A stretch of DNA of 64,000 nucleotides. It comes from an uncultured Terriglobales bacterium. Its GTDB lineage: Bacteria > Acidobacteriota > Terriglobia > Terriglobales > Acidobacteriaceae. The notes under the pieces were generated by a model. It did no database searches and had not been told where the DNA came from. It worked only from the letters and a program-made list of their open reading frames with translations. The stretch's first letter is position 1. Each line of letters starts with the position of its first letter. Positions 17,685 to 25,482 of the stretch are shown in pieces. The stretch covers positions 17,172-81,171 of the forward strand of contig CATPBJ010000087.1 of assembly GCA_955652395.1 (NCBI GenBank), given 5' to 3'. A program made the translations under genes and the position numbers.

Positions 17685-18932
17685 ATGGCCCGCATGATCG
17701 ATCTCATCCGCGCGTCGGCGGTGCCGTCGAACCTGATGCAGTCCGCCGCCAAAGGGTCGCTCTCCGTCCCTCCCCGGGAGATGATTGAGATATTGGTGTA
17801 CCTCGCCGTCCACAGCAAAGTCTTCGGCGAGCAGGCTCAGCTCACGCTCGCCGGCTGGGACGAAGCGGCATCGCGGGCCGCTGCCGGTGATTCGACGACA
17901 TCGAAAGAAGTTCTGGACTATCTGGTTTCTCCGAAGAACCTGCGGCCGGCGCTGCTGTCGGCGCTGCTGGCAAATCCATCGGTATCGGAAGAATCGCTGC
18001 TCGAAATGGCGCTCGGCGCCGGGCGTGACCTGGTCGATCTGATGTTGAAAAGCGACCGGGTCAGTCGGTCTTCCGCTCTTCGGAATGCTCTGCTCTCGAA
18101 TCCCAATCTGCGCGGGATTCAATCAGAGACCTTCCGCAATAAGCTTGAGCCCGCGGCTCCCGTTAGCGCTCCCGCAGTCGAAGCCCCCGCGGCAGACGCT
18201 GCGCCGGAGGCGGTGACGACTGGGCTGGAGGAGGTTTTTCAGGCGGCATCTGCGAACGAGGTCCACGAAGCAGAAGATGTGCTCGATGAAGGCGTTTTGG
18301 CCTATTTCGCCGAGCACGCGAACGAAATCGCCGCCAAGGCCGAACATCCCTATCAGCCCATCGGTGGCATTCACGAAGAATTCTCTGAGGCGGACAAGCC
18401 GCCGGCCGGGCAGGCAGCTACAACTACAGCATCCGGCAGCAGCATGGCGGGAGCAGCCGCCAAGAAAGCCCCCGTCAAGAAGGCTCAGTTGTCCCCCAAG
18501 GAAGAACGGGGCAGCGCCTTGCAGAAAATTGCCAAGCTGGACATCAAAGGCCGCATTCAGTTGGCCATGAAAGGTTCGAAGGAAGAACGATCGCTGCTCA
18601 TCCGCGATGGCACCAAGATCGTGGCTTTGGCGGTTCTGGAATCTCCCAAGATCAGCGACGGCGAAGTAGAGCGATTTGCCACGCAGAAGAATGTCCTCGA
18701 AGCCGTGCTTCGCGGCATACCGATGAAGCGCCGGTTCGCCAAGAATTATGCGGTCGTGCGCAATCTGGTCTTTAACCCGCGCACGCCCCTCGATCTTTCA
18801 CTCTCTCTCATGAAGAACTTGCTGGTAGGCGATCTTCGTAACCTCTCAAACAACAAAGAGATTTCGGACACGGTCCGCAAGCTGGCCACAAAGATGTTCA
18901 AGCAAAAGATGGAAAGCAATGCCAAGCGCTGA
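17685..18932 (+). CDS. Conserved-looking hypothetical protein with two helical domains
   Basis: 415 residues, function unknown. Residues 1-155 are helical and repeat-like (ILVYLAVHSKVFGEQAQLTLAGW, LVSPKNLRPALLSALLANP), resembling HEAT-type or DUF2336-like helical repeats. Residues about 155-270 are an Ala/Pro-rich linker (APVSAPAVEAPAADAAPEA). Residues about 275-415 are a second helical repeat block (VLESPKISDGEVERFATQKNV, YAVVRNLVFNPRTPLDLSLSLMKNL). There is no signal peptide or membrane helix, so it is cytoplasmic. It follows prfB by 39 nt on the same strand, with a purine-rich AGGAGG-like run about 10 nt before the ATG. A scaffolding role is a guess. Confidence 0.75.
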   Translation: MARMIDLIRASAVPSNLMQSAAKGSLSVPPREMIEILVYLAVHSKVFGEQAQLTLAGWDEAASRAAAGDSTTSKEVLDYLVSPKNLRPALLSALLANPSVSEESLLEMALGAGRDLVDLMLKSDRVSRSSALRNALLSNPNLRGIQSETFRNKLEPAAPVSAPAVEAPAADAAPEAVTTGLEEVFQAASANEVHEAEDVLDEGVLAYFAEHANEIAAKAEHPYQPIGGIHEEFSEADKPPAGQAATTTASGSSMAGAAAKKAPVKKAQLSPKEERGSALQKIAKLDIKGRIQLAMKGSKEERSLLIRDGTKIVALAVLESPKISDGEVERFATQKNVLEAVLRGIPMKRRFAKNYAVVRNLVFNPRTPLDLSLSLMKNLLVGDLRNLSNNKEISDTVRKLATKMFKQKMESNAKR

Positions 18933-18933
18933 C

Positions 18934-18991
18934 CTCGGCAGGAACCACGCGGGGACAGCCGCCCTCGACTGTCCTCGTGGTTCTTGCCGAG
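18934..18991. terminator. Long hairpin after the helical-repeat protein gene
   Basis: Arms starting CTCGGCAGGAACCACGC (18934-18958) and CTGTCCTCGTGGTTCTTGCC (18969-18991) are complementary over about 23 positions with few mismatches and a 10-nt loop. It begins 2 nt after the stop codon. No T-tract follows, so it could be a transcript-stabilising or REP-like hairpin rather than an intrinsic terminator. Confidence 0.6.
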
Positions 18992-19029
18992 ACTGGCTTT
19001 CCCTGCGACCGGCGCACTACAATCCCTGC

Positions 19030-19443
19030 ATGGTTTCCTTGCCGGAGTCTGATCCCATCACGGACTTGCTCAAGCGTTCCCGGACCATCGCGGTGGTGGG
19101 ACTGTCCAACAGCCCGCTGCGCCCCAGTCACGGCGTGTCCGCGTACATGCAGACGCACGGCTATCGCATCCTTCCGGTCAATCCGAAGATCCACGGCTCT
19201 CTGGGAGAGAAAGCGTTCGCGTCATTGCTCGAGGTCCCGGGAACAATTGATATAGTCAACATTTTTCGCCGGCCTGAATTTGTGGAAGAGGTTGTCGACC
19301 AGGCACTCCGCCTGAAGGTGCCTGTGATCTGGATGCAAGAAGGAGTCGTTCACGAGAAAGCGGCGCAGAAAGCCCGCCAGGCAGGCATCTTCGTCATCAT
19401 GGACCGCTGCATTCTGAAAGAGCACCGCGCCCGCTTCGGGTAG
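19030..19443 (+). CDS. CoA-binding domain protein (YccU-like)
   Basis: 137-residue Rossmann-fold protein of the CoA_binding_2 type: SRTIAVVGLSNSPLRPSHGVS at the nucleotide-binding loop, then YRILPVNPK, IDIVNIFRRPEFV and VPVIWMQEGV. Length matches family members of about 140 residues. The biochemical role of this family is not established. The ATG at 19030 matches the family N-terminus; the frame runs open upstream through the hairpin. It ends convergent with the phosphatase gene. Confidence 0.88.
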   Translation: MVSLPESDPITDLLKRSRTIAVVGLSNSPLRPSHGVSAYMQTHGYRILPVNPKIHGSLGEKAFASLLEVPGTIDIVNIFRRPEFVEEVVDQALRLKVPVIWMQEGVVHEKAAQKARQAGIFVIMDRCILKEHRARFG

Positions 19444-19540
19444 GGTTCACCTCACAAAGGCACTGCATGAACCACCAAAGCAGCGCCCACGAAATCCAAC
19501 TCTGGATGGGATTCCCAGCGTGTCCTTCGTGGCTTATGCT

Positions 19541-20809
19541 CTACGCCTTCACGAAAATGACGGTCGCGTCATCATGCAAGCCTTCGCCATTGGCGAAGCT
19601 CCGAACGTCGGCCAAGATAGTTTCGGCCGAGGCCCGCGGCTGCAGCACATGGTCCCGCATCCGGTCCGCGCCGTACTCTTCGTCGGACAGGCCGGTGGCC
19701 TCGGTAATCCCGTCACTGTAGAAGACCAGACGCGAACCTTTGGAGAGCTGCACTCGGCTCTCGGAGAATTCCCCGGTGCCCAGCCCCAGCGGCATTCCGC
19801 GTTCACTGTCCAGAAAGCGCGCACCGTGTTCATCGACCAGCAGCGGCCGCAGATGACCGGCGCTGGAAAAGGTCAATTCCCGGGTCGATGGATTGAGCAC
19901 TGCCAGTAGCATGGTGACAAACTTACCGGAGGGAAAATCTTCGACCAGCAAGCGATTCAGACGAGTCAGAACTTCTCCCGGGCCGCTGCAGGTCTGCGCC
20001 AGGGAGCGCAGCATGCCGCGAGTAGCAGACATCAGCAGGGCAGCCGCCGTGCCTTTTCCCGAAACATCCGCCAGCACCAGGCCCCAGCATCCGTCGTCGA
20101 AAGCAATAAAATCGTACCAGTCTCCTCCCACCGCGCCCGCCGGAATTGACAGGCCGGAAACCGCGAAGCCGGGAATATAGGGGGAACTCTTGGGCAATAA
20201 CGCCTCTTGGATGGCGCGCGCTTCGCTTGCCTCCTGGGTCATCCTCTGCCGTTCATGCCGTTCGTGCTGAAAGCGGCGCGCATTATGCACGGCGACTGCG
20301 ACATGTTCGCACAGTCCCTGCAACCAGCGCAGATGCTCACGCGTGAAGGCGTCCAGTTCGTGATGGGAAGCCGCGAACACTCCCACCAGCCGACCATCCA
20401 CGAGCAGAGGGATGGCCACTTCAGAGAGTGTGGTTGCCTCGCAGGCGATGTAGTAGGGATCCTGGCGAACGTCGGGTGCGTAGCGTATCTGCCCGGTGGA
20501 CGCAACGTAACCCACCAGACCTTCTTTCCCCACTTTCAACCGCGCGCCCTTGCCGTGAAGGGTGCAGCCATGGACGCCGGCCATCTCCAGCTCCCCCCGC
20601 TCTTCGTCATGCAAGTACACAGTTGTTTCCACACAGCAGAACGCTGCAGCCACGTCGTCCACAATCTTGTTTATGAGTTCATCCAGGTCGAGGATGGAGG
20701 TAATCTTCTGCGACCATTTCTGCAGTTTGAGCAGATGTTCGACCTGATCGAGCTGCACTGGACGAATAGCGCCCGTGTCGGAAACAAGAGATCTTGGGCT
20801 TGCGGCCAT
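19541..20809 (-). CDS. GAF-domain PP2C (SpoIIE/RsbU-type) serine phosphatase
   Basis: 422 residues. A GAF domain spans about residues 30-170 (LDLDELINKIVDDVAAAFCCVETTVYL). A short coiled linker (RRFQHERHERQRMTQEA) leads to a PPM phosphatase at about 190-420, with metal-binding VGGDWYDF and ADVSGKGTAAALLM motifs and a final DDATVIFVKA. Such proteins dephosphorylate anti-sigma-factor antagonists in partner-switching stress responses. No STAS or RsbW partner is in the window. AGGAGG lies 11 nt before the ATG at 20809, deciding the start. It is downstream of rarA on the same strand with a 68-nt gap. Confidence 0.9.
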   Translation of the reverse strand: MAASPRSLVSDTGAIRPVQLDQVEHLLKLQKWSQKITSILDLDELINKIVDDVAAAFCCVETTVYLHDEERGELEMAGVHGCTLHGKGARLKVGKEGLVGYVASTGQIRYAPDVRQDPYYIACEATTLSEVAIPLLVDGRLVGVFAASHHELDAFTREHLRWLQGLCEHVAVAVHNARRFQHERHERQRMTQEASEARAIQEALLPKSSPYIPGFAVSGLSIPAGAVGGDWYDFIAFDDGCWGLVLADVSGKGTAAALLMSATRGMLRSLAQTCSGPGEVLTRLNRLLVEDFPSGKFVTMLLAVLNPSTRELTFSSAGHLRPLLVDEHGARFLDSERGMPLGLGTGEFSESRVQLSKGSRLVFYSDGITEATGLSDEEYGADRMRDHVLQPRASAETILADVRSFANGEGLHDDATVIFVKA

Positions 20810-20877
20810 GGGGATCCAGCCTCCTTGTGGGACTAAAGGAAAAGGAAAGAACCTTACATGTGAGTAGATGCCAGGGT

Positions 20878-22272
20878 CTAGGCGCCGGATTCTGTTTTCT
20901 GGTTTCGGGAGGAGCCCTTCATGGCTTGGGAGCGCCGTCGTTTGATCTCTTCCAGCCGCTCCCGAATGCGTTTTTCCACACCTTCGTCGGTGGGCCGGTA
21001 ATAGACGCGGTCGGTCAGGTTGTCGGGTAGACACTGCATGTCAGCCACTTTGTCTTCGAGATCGTGGGCGTATTGGTAACCCTGGCCATATCCCAAGACC
21101 TTCATCAATCCCGTGGGCGCGTTGCGCAGGTGGAGTGGAACCGGTTCGGCAGCGGTCCGTTCTACATCCCCCAGGATTGCACCGTAGGCAGTGTAAAGCG
21201 CATTGGACTTGGACGCCACGGACAAATAGACTACGGCTTGTGCCAGCGCCAGGTTCCCTTCCGGCATGCCGAGAAAATCCACGGCGTCGCGAGCGGCCAT
21301 GCATTGCGAAAGCGCGTTGGGATCAGCCAGGCCGATGTCCTCCACTGCCATTCGCACCACGCGGCGTGCGATGTAAAGCGGATCTTCGCCGGCTTCAAGC
21401 ATTCGCCCCAGCCAGTAAAGCGCGGCGTCAGGATCGCTGTTGCGCACCGATTTGTGCAGTGCGGAAATGAGATTGTAGTGTTCTTCTCCGGCTTTGTCGT
21501 AACGCAGCACCCGCTTTTGCAGGGCGTCCTGGACGAGTTCGTCGGAAATTTCAGCGCCCGCTTCGTTGCCGTCTTTGTTGTCAACTCGGCCGAGGGCGAG
21601 CGAGGCGGCGACTTCCAGCACGTTGTAGGCGCTGCGGGCGTCGCCGCTGGAATAGGCGGCAATTTTCTTCAGGACATCGTCAGAGGCCCGCAGCTTCATC
21701 GCGCCCAGACCTCGTTCTCCATCAGTTAGCGCGCGCTTCAGCAGCTCGACGATCTGGTCCTCGATCAGAGGCTTGAGTACGTACACCCGGCTGCGCGAGA
21801 GCAACGCAGAAATGATTTCGAACGAAGGATTCTCCGTCGTGGCGCCAATCAGACGGATGTTGCCTTTCTCGACATGCGGCAGGAAGGCATCCTGCTGGGC
21901 CTTGTTGAAGCGATGGATCTCATCAATGAAGACAATCGTCCGCGTGCCGTATTGCCTGGCGCGTTCGGCGTCGGCCATGACCTGTTTGATCTCCTTGATG
22001 CCGGTGAGCACGGCGGAGAACTCAACGAACTCGGCCTTGGTGAGACGCGCGATGATCTGCGCCAGGGTAGTCTTGCCGGTTCCGGGCGGCCCCCAGAAGA
22101 TAAGAGAACCGATGTCGTCCCGCTCAATCTGGGTCCGCAGCGGCTTGCCCGGGCCCACCAAATGCTCCTGGCCGACGAATTCATCCAGCGTCCGCGGACG
22201 CATGCGGTCGGCGAGGGGGCGAGTGCGGTCGCCGGGGTTATCGCCGCTCGGAATCGTTGGGAACAGGCTCAT
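20878..22272 (-). CDS. rarA: Replication-associated recombination protein A (AAA+ ATPase)
   Basis: 464-residue clamp-loader-like AAA+ protein (RarA/MgsA/WRNIP1). It shows an RPLADRMRPRTLDEFVGQEHL N-terminus, Walker A GPPGTGKTTLA, Walker B IVFIDEIHRFN, sensor 1 IGATTENPSF and the C-terminal tetramerisation region (GMPEGNLALAQAVVYLS, PTGLMKVLGYGQGYQYAHD). It acts at stalled replication forks. The length is typical and the ATG at 22272 is clear. A hairpin-forming repeat lies in the spacer upstream. Confidence 0.94.
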   Translation of the reverse strand: MSLFPTIPSGDNPGDRTRPLADRMRPRTLDEFVGQEHLVGPGKPLRTQIERDDIGSLIFWGPPGTGKTTLAQIIARLTKAEFVEFSAVLTGIKEIKQVMADAERARQYGTRTIVFIDEIHRFNKAQQDAFLPHVEKGNIRLIGATTENPSFEIISALLSRSRVYVLKPLIEDQIVELLKRALTDGERGLGAMKLRASDDVLKKIAAYSSGDARSAYNVLEVAASLALGRVDNKDGNEAGAEISDELVQDALQKRVLRYDKAGEEHYNLISALHKSVRNSDPDAALYWLGRMLEAGEDPLYIARRVVRMAVEDIGLADPNALSQCMAARDAVDFLGMPEGNLALAQAVVYLSVASKSNALYTAYGAILGDVERTAAEPVPLHLRNAPTGLMKVLGYGQGYQYAHDLEDKVADMQCLPDNLTDRVYYRPTDEGVEKRIRERLEEIKRRRSQAMKGSSRNQKTESGA

Positions 22273-22284
22273 CTAAAACTCTTT

Positions 22285-22370
22285 CACCACGGAGTCACGG
22301 AGGCACAGAGAGAACCTAAGGAATTTCCTAAGAACTCTCGCGTTCTCCGTGCCTCTGTGCCTCCGTGGTG
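22285..22370. repeat. Imperfect inverted repeat between RNA methyltransferase and rarA genes
   Basis: Left arm CACCACGGAGTCACGGAGGC (from 22285) and right arm ending GCCTCTGTGCCTCCGTGGTG (to 22370) are complementary over roughly 30 nt with a few mismatches, around an AT-richer loop. It fills the spacer after the methyltransferase stop. It could serve as a bidirectional terminator or be a copy of a dispersed intergenic repeat. A weak internal periodicity (ACGGAGNCAC) is visible. Confidence 0.7.
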
Positions 22371-22377
22371 ATGACGG

Positions 22378-23211
22378 TCACTTCCGTTGCCTCATCACTT
22401 CATACAGTACGATGCTCGCGGCCACCCCGGCATTGAGCGACTCCACCTGCGGCGCCTGCGGGATGGCCACGACCTCGTCCATTTCTTTGATCAGGTCCCG
22501 CGACAATCCTGCTCCTTCGCTGCCGATAAAGATAGCCAGCGGCCCCGACAGTTTGGCCTGATCAAGCGGAGTACCCTTGTGCGACGCCGTGGCCACCATC
22601 CGCAAGCCCTGTTCTTTCATCAGGGCAAGCGCATCGGACAGTTTTGCCCGTGCCACCGGTAGCCGGAATACCGAACCCGCCGAGGCCCGCACGACTTTGG
22701 GATTGAACGGGCTCACGGTGCCCTCTCCCAGCACGACGCCACCGGCTCCAAAGGCTTCGGCCGAACGCAGAATTGTTCCCAGATTTCCCGGGTCCTGCAC
22801 TCCGGCGACGACCAGCAGCGGCCCGGCTTTAGATTTGGCCAGCGCCTCTTCGAGCGGGAGTTCCTTCCAGCGCGCCAGTGCCGCCACTCCCTGCGGTGCA
22901 TAGCTGGGGACAGCTCCGGAAAATAGCTTGTCGGGCAGCAGCAGTGTTTCGACCTGAGCGCCGAGTTGCGATAGCAGTCGCTCAGCTCGGGTGGCCGTCG
23001 ACTCGCTGAAGAAGACCGCCCGAAGCCGCAGGCCGCTGCGAATGGCCTCTTCCAGAATGCGGAAGCCTTCAATGGCGCAATAGCCGTCGGAGGTAAGCTC
23101 GCCGCGGGAAAAGGCCCGGCGCAGCTCTTTGACCAGGGCATTGTGCCGTCCCTCGACGCGGCGCAAACGGGTATTCGGATCCCGTTCGCGGGTTGCTGTG
23201 GCTTTCTTCAT
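22378..23211 (-). CDS. SpoU/TrmH-family RNA 2'-O-methyltransferase
   Basis: 277 residues. An N-terminal substrate-binding domain (GRHNALVKELRRAF, YCAIEGFRILEEAI) precedes the SPOUT knot with its three motifs: VQDPGNLGTILRSAEAFG, IFIGSEGAGLSRDL and IPQAPQVESLNAGVAASIVLYE. It transfers methyl from SAM to a ribose in rRNA or tRNA; the architecture resembles TsnR/RlmB-type 23S methylases, but the target cannot be read. It is divergent from the tsaC gene, and the start at 23211 is immediately preceded by that spacer. Confidence 0.9.
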   Translation of the reverse strand: MKKATATRERDPNTRLRRVEGRHNALVKELRRAFSRGELTSDGYCAIEGFRILEEAIRSGLRLRAVFFSESTATRAERLLSQLGAQVETLLLPDKLFSGAVPSYAPQGVAALARWKELPLEEALAKSKAGPLLVVAGVQDPGNLGTILRSAEAFGAGGVVLGEGTVSPFNPKVVRASAGSVFRLPVARAKLSDALALMKEQGLRMVATASHKGTPLDQAKLSGPLAIFIGSEGAGLSRDLIKEMDEVVAIPQAPQVESLNAGVAASIVLYEVMRQRK

Positions 23212-23322
23212 GTTCCCGTGAGTTCGCCCAAATCATACCTGTTCCTCTCGGCTTTCTGCGCTCTCCCATGTTATGTTAGCTTTCGCGATTTCAACACTTG
23301 GGGCGGGAAGGGACGACCTGGA

Positions 23323-23970
23323 GTGCGTGTAGAAATTGTCAAGATCAATTGCGATAACCCGGAGGCGTCACTCATACGCTATGCGGCGGACCAGATTCGT
23401 GCCGGCGAAGTGCTGGGCATGCCGACGGACACGTTTTACGGATTGGCGGCCGATCCCTTCAACTTGCGCGCGGTGGACCGGGTGTACGACATCAAGTCGC
23501 GCTCCCGGCACAAGCCACTGTCGCTGCTGATCGCCGACGTGGACCAGGCCGAACAGCTGGCGCAACCCTTGCCCGAAGAGTTCTATACTTTGGCGCGGCG
23601 CTTCTGGCCGGGACCGCTCACTGTGATCGTGAAAGCCTCGTCGCGGCTTCCTCTCAAAGTGACCGCTAACACCGGCAATGTGGCTCTGCGGATTCCCAAG
23701 GCTCCGATTCCTCTGGCCGTGGTGCAGGCGGCGCAGATTCCGATTACTGCCACTTCCGCCAACCTGAGCGGCGAATCTGAGTGCACCACCGCGGTGGCGG
23801 TCCGCGATCAGCTCCAGAACCGCATCGCGATCATCATCGATGGCGGCCCTTCGCCTCGTGAAGTGGCTTCGACGATCGTTGACCTCACCGACGAAGAAGC
23901 ACGCTGGCGCATCATGCGAGAAGGCGCCATCCCGGCCCAGGAGATTTCCGAGTTTTTCGCGCAAGGATGA
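23323..23970 (+). CDS. tsaC: L-threonylcarbamoyladenylate synthase (Sua5/YwlC/TsaC)
   Basis: 215 residues. It makes threonylcarbamoyl-AMP for the t6A37 modification of tRNAs. Family motifs are GEVLGMPTDTFYGLAADPFN, KSRSRHKPLSLLI, RRFWPGPLTVIVKAS, VALRIPKAPI and ITATSANLSGES. I use the GTG at 23323, with GAAGGGA about 12 nt upstream, because the fold starts there; an open frame upstream overlaps the divergent methyltransferase. Its TGA overlaps the ATG of the next gene. It lacks the C-terminal Sua5 domain, so the TsaC/YrdC-like short form is the better name. Confidence 0.92.
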   Translation: MRVEIVKINCDNPEASLIRYAADQIRAGEVLGMPTDTFYGLAADPFNLRAVDRVYDIKSRSRHKPLSLLIADVDQAEQLAQPLPEEFYTLARRFWPGPLTVIVKASSRLPLKVTANTGNVALRIPKAPIPLAVVQAAQIPITATSANLSGESECTTAVAVRDQLQNRIAIIIDGGPSPREVASTIVDLTDEEARWRIMREGAIPAQEISEFFAQG

Positions 23971-24581
23971 ACCCGGCAGCCGAGCGGCGGCCTAACCCCT
24001 GGCCCTTGTGGGTTGTGGCGCTGGTTGCGACCGCGGGCGCGGCCTTTCTCGCGATCACCAGCGTCCGCATCGTGCACGAAGCCGGCTTCCAGGAAGTGCA
24101 TCCCGCCGACGCCATCATCGTCTTCGGCGCAGCTGAATATGCGGGACGCCCGTCTCCCGTCTTCCGCGCCCGGTTGGATCACGCCTACGACCTGTTCGAA
24201 CGCGGTGTCGCCCCTGTGGTCATCACGACTGGTGGATCAGGCGCCGACCCCACTTTCAGCGAAGGCGGAGTGGGCCACGACTACCTGATGCACCGTGGCA
24301 TTCCCGAGTCCAAAATGATCGCTGAGACCCAGGGCTCCGACACCGCATCGTCCTCCGAACGCGTTGCCGTAATTATGAGGACCAACCGGATGCGCAGTTG
24401 TGTGGCAGTCAGCGACGCCTACCATGTGTTCCGCATCCGCAAATTGCTGGAGCATGAAGGAGTGCAGGTGTACGTGGCGCCTCGACCAGACTCTCGTCCG
24501 CGGTCGGCATGGCAACGAGCATTAGCGGTGCTGCGCGAAGCTGCCAGTTATATGCTGTGGAAGCTGAATATTCCGGCATAG
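23967..24581 (+). CDS. YdcF/ElyC-like DUF218 membrane-anchored protein
   Basis: 204 residues. One N-terminal signal-anchor helix (LWVVALVATAGAAFLAITSV) is followed by the DUF218 fold: ADAIIVFGAAEYAGRPSPVFRARL, VITTGGSG, SEGGVGHDYLMHRGIPESKMI and AVSDAYHVFRIRKLLEHEGV. ElyC, in this family, affects envelope polysaccharide synthesis; the biochemical activity is unresolved. The ATG overlaps the tsaC stop by four bases (ATGA), so the two are translationally coupled. The downstream spacer carries an inverted repeat element. Confidence 0.87.
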   Translation: MNPAAERRPNPWPLWVVALVATAGAAFLAITSVRIVHEAGFQEVHPADAIIVFGAAEYAGRPSPVFRARLDHAYDLFERGVAPVVITTGGSGADPTFSEGGVGHDYLMHRGIPESKMIAETQGSDTASSSERVAVIMRTNRMRSCVAVSDAYHVFRIRKLLEHEGVQVYVAPRPDSRPRSAWQRALAVLREAASYMLWKLNIPA

Positions 24582-24586
24582 CTGCA

Positions 24587-24786
24587 TGTCATCCTGAGTG
24601 GAGTGGAAAGTTCGCAAAGCGAACCTTCCGTGGAGTCGAAGGCGGAATTGAAAATCTTAGGAATTCAGGTTCTGAGGGTCGACGGAGCAAGCAGGACGCG
24701 CACCCGCGCGATCAATATGCTCCGAGGGGTCCTTCGACTCCGAGACTGCTTCGCGAAGCGAAGCAGCTTCTCCGCTCAAGATGACA
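24587..24786. repeat. 200-bp intergenic element with terminal inverted repeats (REPIN/MITE-like)
   Basis: The left end starts TGTCATCCTGAGTGGAGTGG and includes GGAGTCGAAGG. The right end read on the other strand starts TGTCATCTTGAGCGGAGAAG and also includes GGAGTCGAAGG. Each end is a about 55-nt unit with its own internal hairpin (TTCGCAAAGCGAA; GCTTCGCGAAGC), flanking a unique centre. The last 11 bases overlap the DinB-like gene and supply its stop codon. A fragment of the same motif (TGTCCTGAGCGAAGTCGAAA) occurs at 44366-44385. No ORF for a transposase is inside. Confidence 0.75.
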
Positions 24787-25309
24787 ACCATCCCATCTTC
24801 TTCCTCAGCTCGGTGATGTGGGCCACGTGGTGCCGTCCGTGCCAGGAATACAACGCCAGGTTCTTTTCCAGCGGCACGATTCCCAGCTCGGGATGATTGA
24901 ACGCGCGCTTCCACTCCTGCGCTTGGAGCGAGCGCAAGAGGCGCACCCATCGGTTGTGCAGAGAGTCGAGCAGCGACAGCGAAACTTCCAACGGCGTGGA
25001 CTCGACATCCGGCAGGTTCGCCCAGCGATCCTCCATATACGGCTTGATCGTCGGCGCATCCTCCGTCAGCGCCAGTTTGAAGCGGATGTAGGCGTTCATG
25101 TGGCTCTCCGGCACATGGTGGACGACTTGCCGCACCGTCCATCCGCCATCGCGGTAGGGAGTTTCGATCTGCTGTGGCGAAAGCCCGTGCACCGCCGCCC
25201 GCAAAGCAGCCGGAGTCTGCTCGATATCATTGATGAATTTCTGACGCTGTTCTTCGTCCGGCACACCGTCAAAGATAAATTTTCCGATGGGATAACGGGG
25301 ATCGCTCAT
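24776..25309 (-). CDS. DinB/YfiT-like putative metal-dependent hydrolase or thiol transferase
   Basis: 177 residues of the DinB four-helix fold. It has the three-His metal site in VVHHVPESHMN and WHGRHHVAHI and a YPIGKFIFDG N-terminus typical of YfiT/BstA-like proteins, some of which transfer bacillithiol. GGAGAG 6 nt before the ATG at 25309 supports the start. The final residues (WLSS) and the TGA come from the end of the adjoining inverted-repeat element, so the C-terminus may have been reshaped by insertion. The substrate is unknown. Confidence 0.86.
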   Translation of the reverse strand: MSDPRYPIGKFIFDGVPDEEQRQKFINDIEQTPAALRAAVHGLSPQQIETPYRDGGWTVRQVVHHVPESHMNAYIRFKLALTEDAPTIKPYMEDRWANLPDVESTPLEVSLSLLDSLHNRWVRLLRSLQAQEWKRAFNHPELGIVPLEKNLALYSWHGRHHVAHITELRKKMGWLSS

Positions 25310-25482
25310 TTTTCTCTCCATCACCATACGCTCATCACAACATGGCGAGAACAGGAAACGCGAAAAGCTGCGGAAAAGCCATGAATAACGACCGGCAGAG
25401 CTAAATTTCTGAGACAGATGTTGTTTAAGGGTGTGTTGGTTGGCTCACAACCTATAAACGCGGCGCTTAGAAATTCAGTTTG

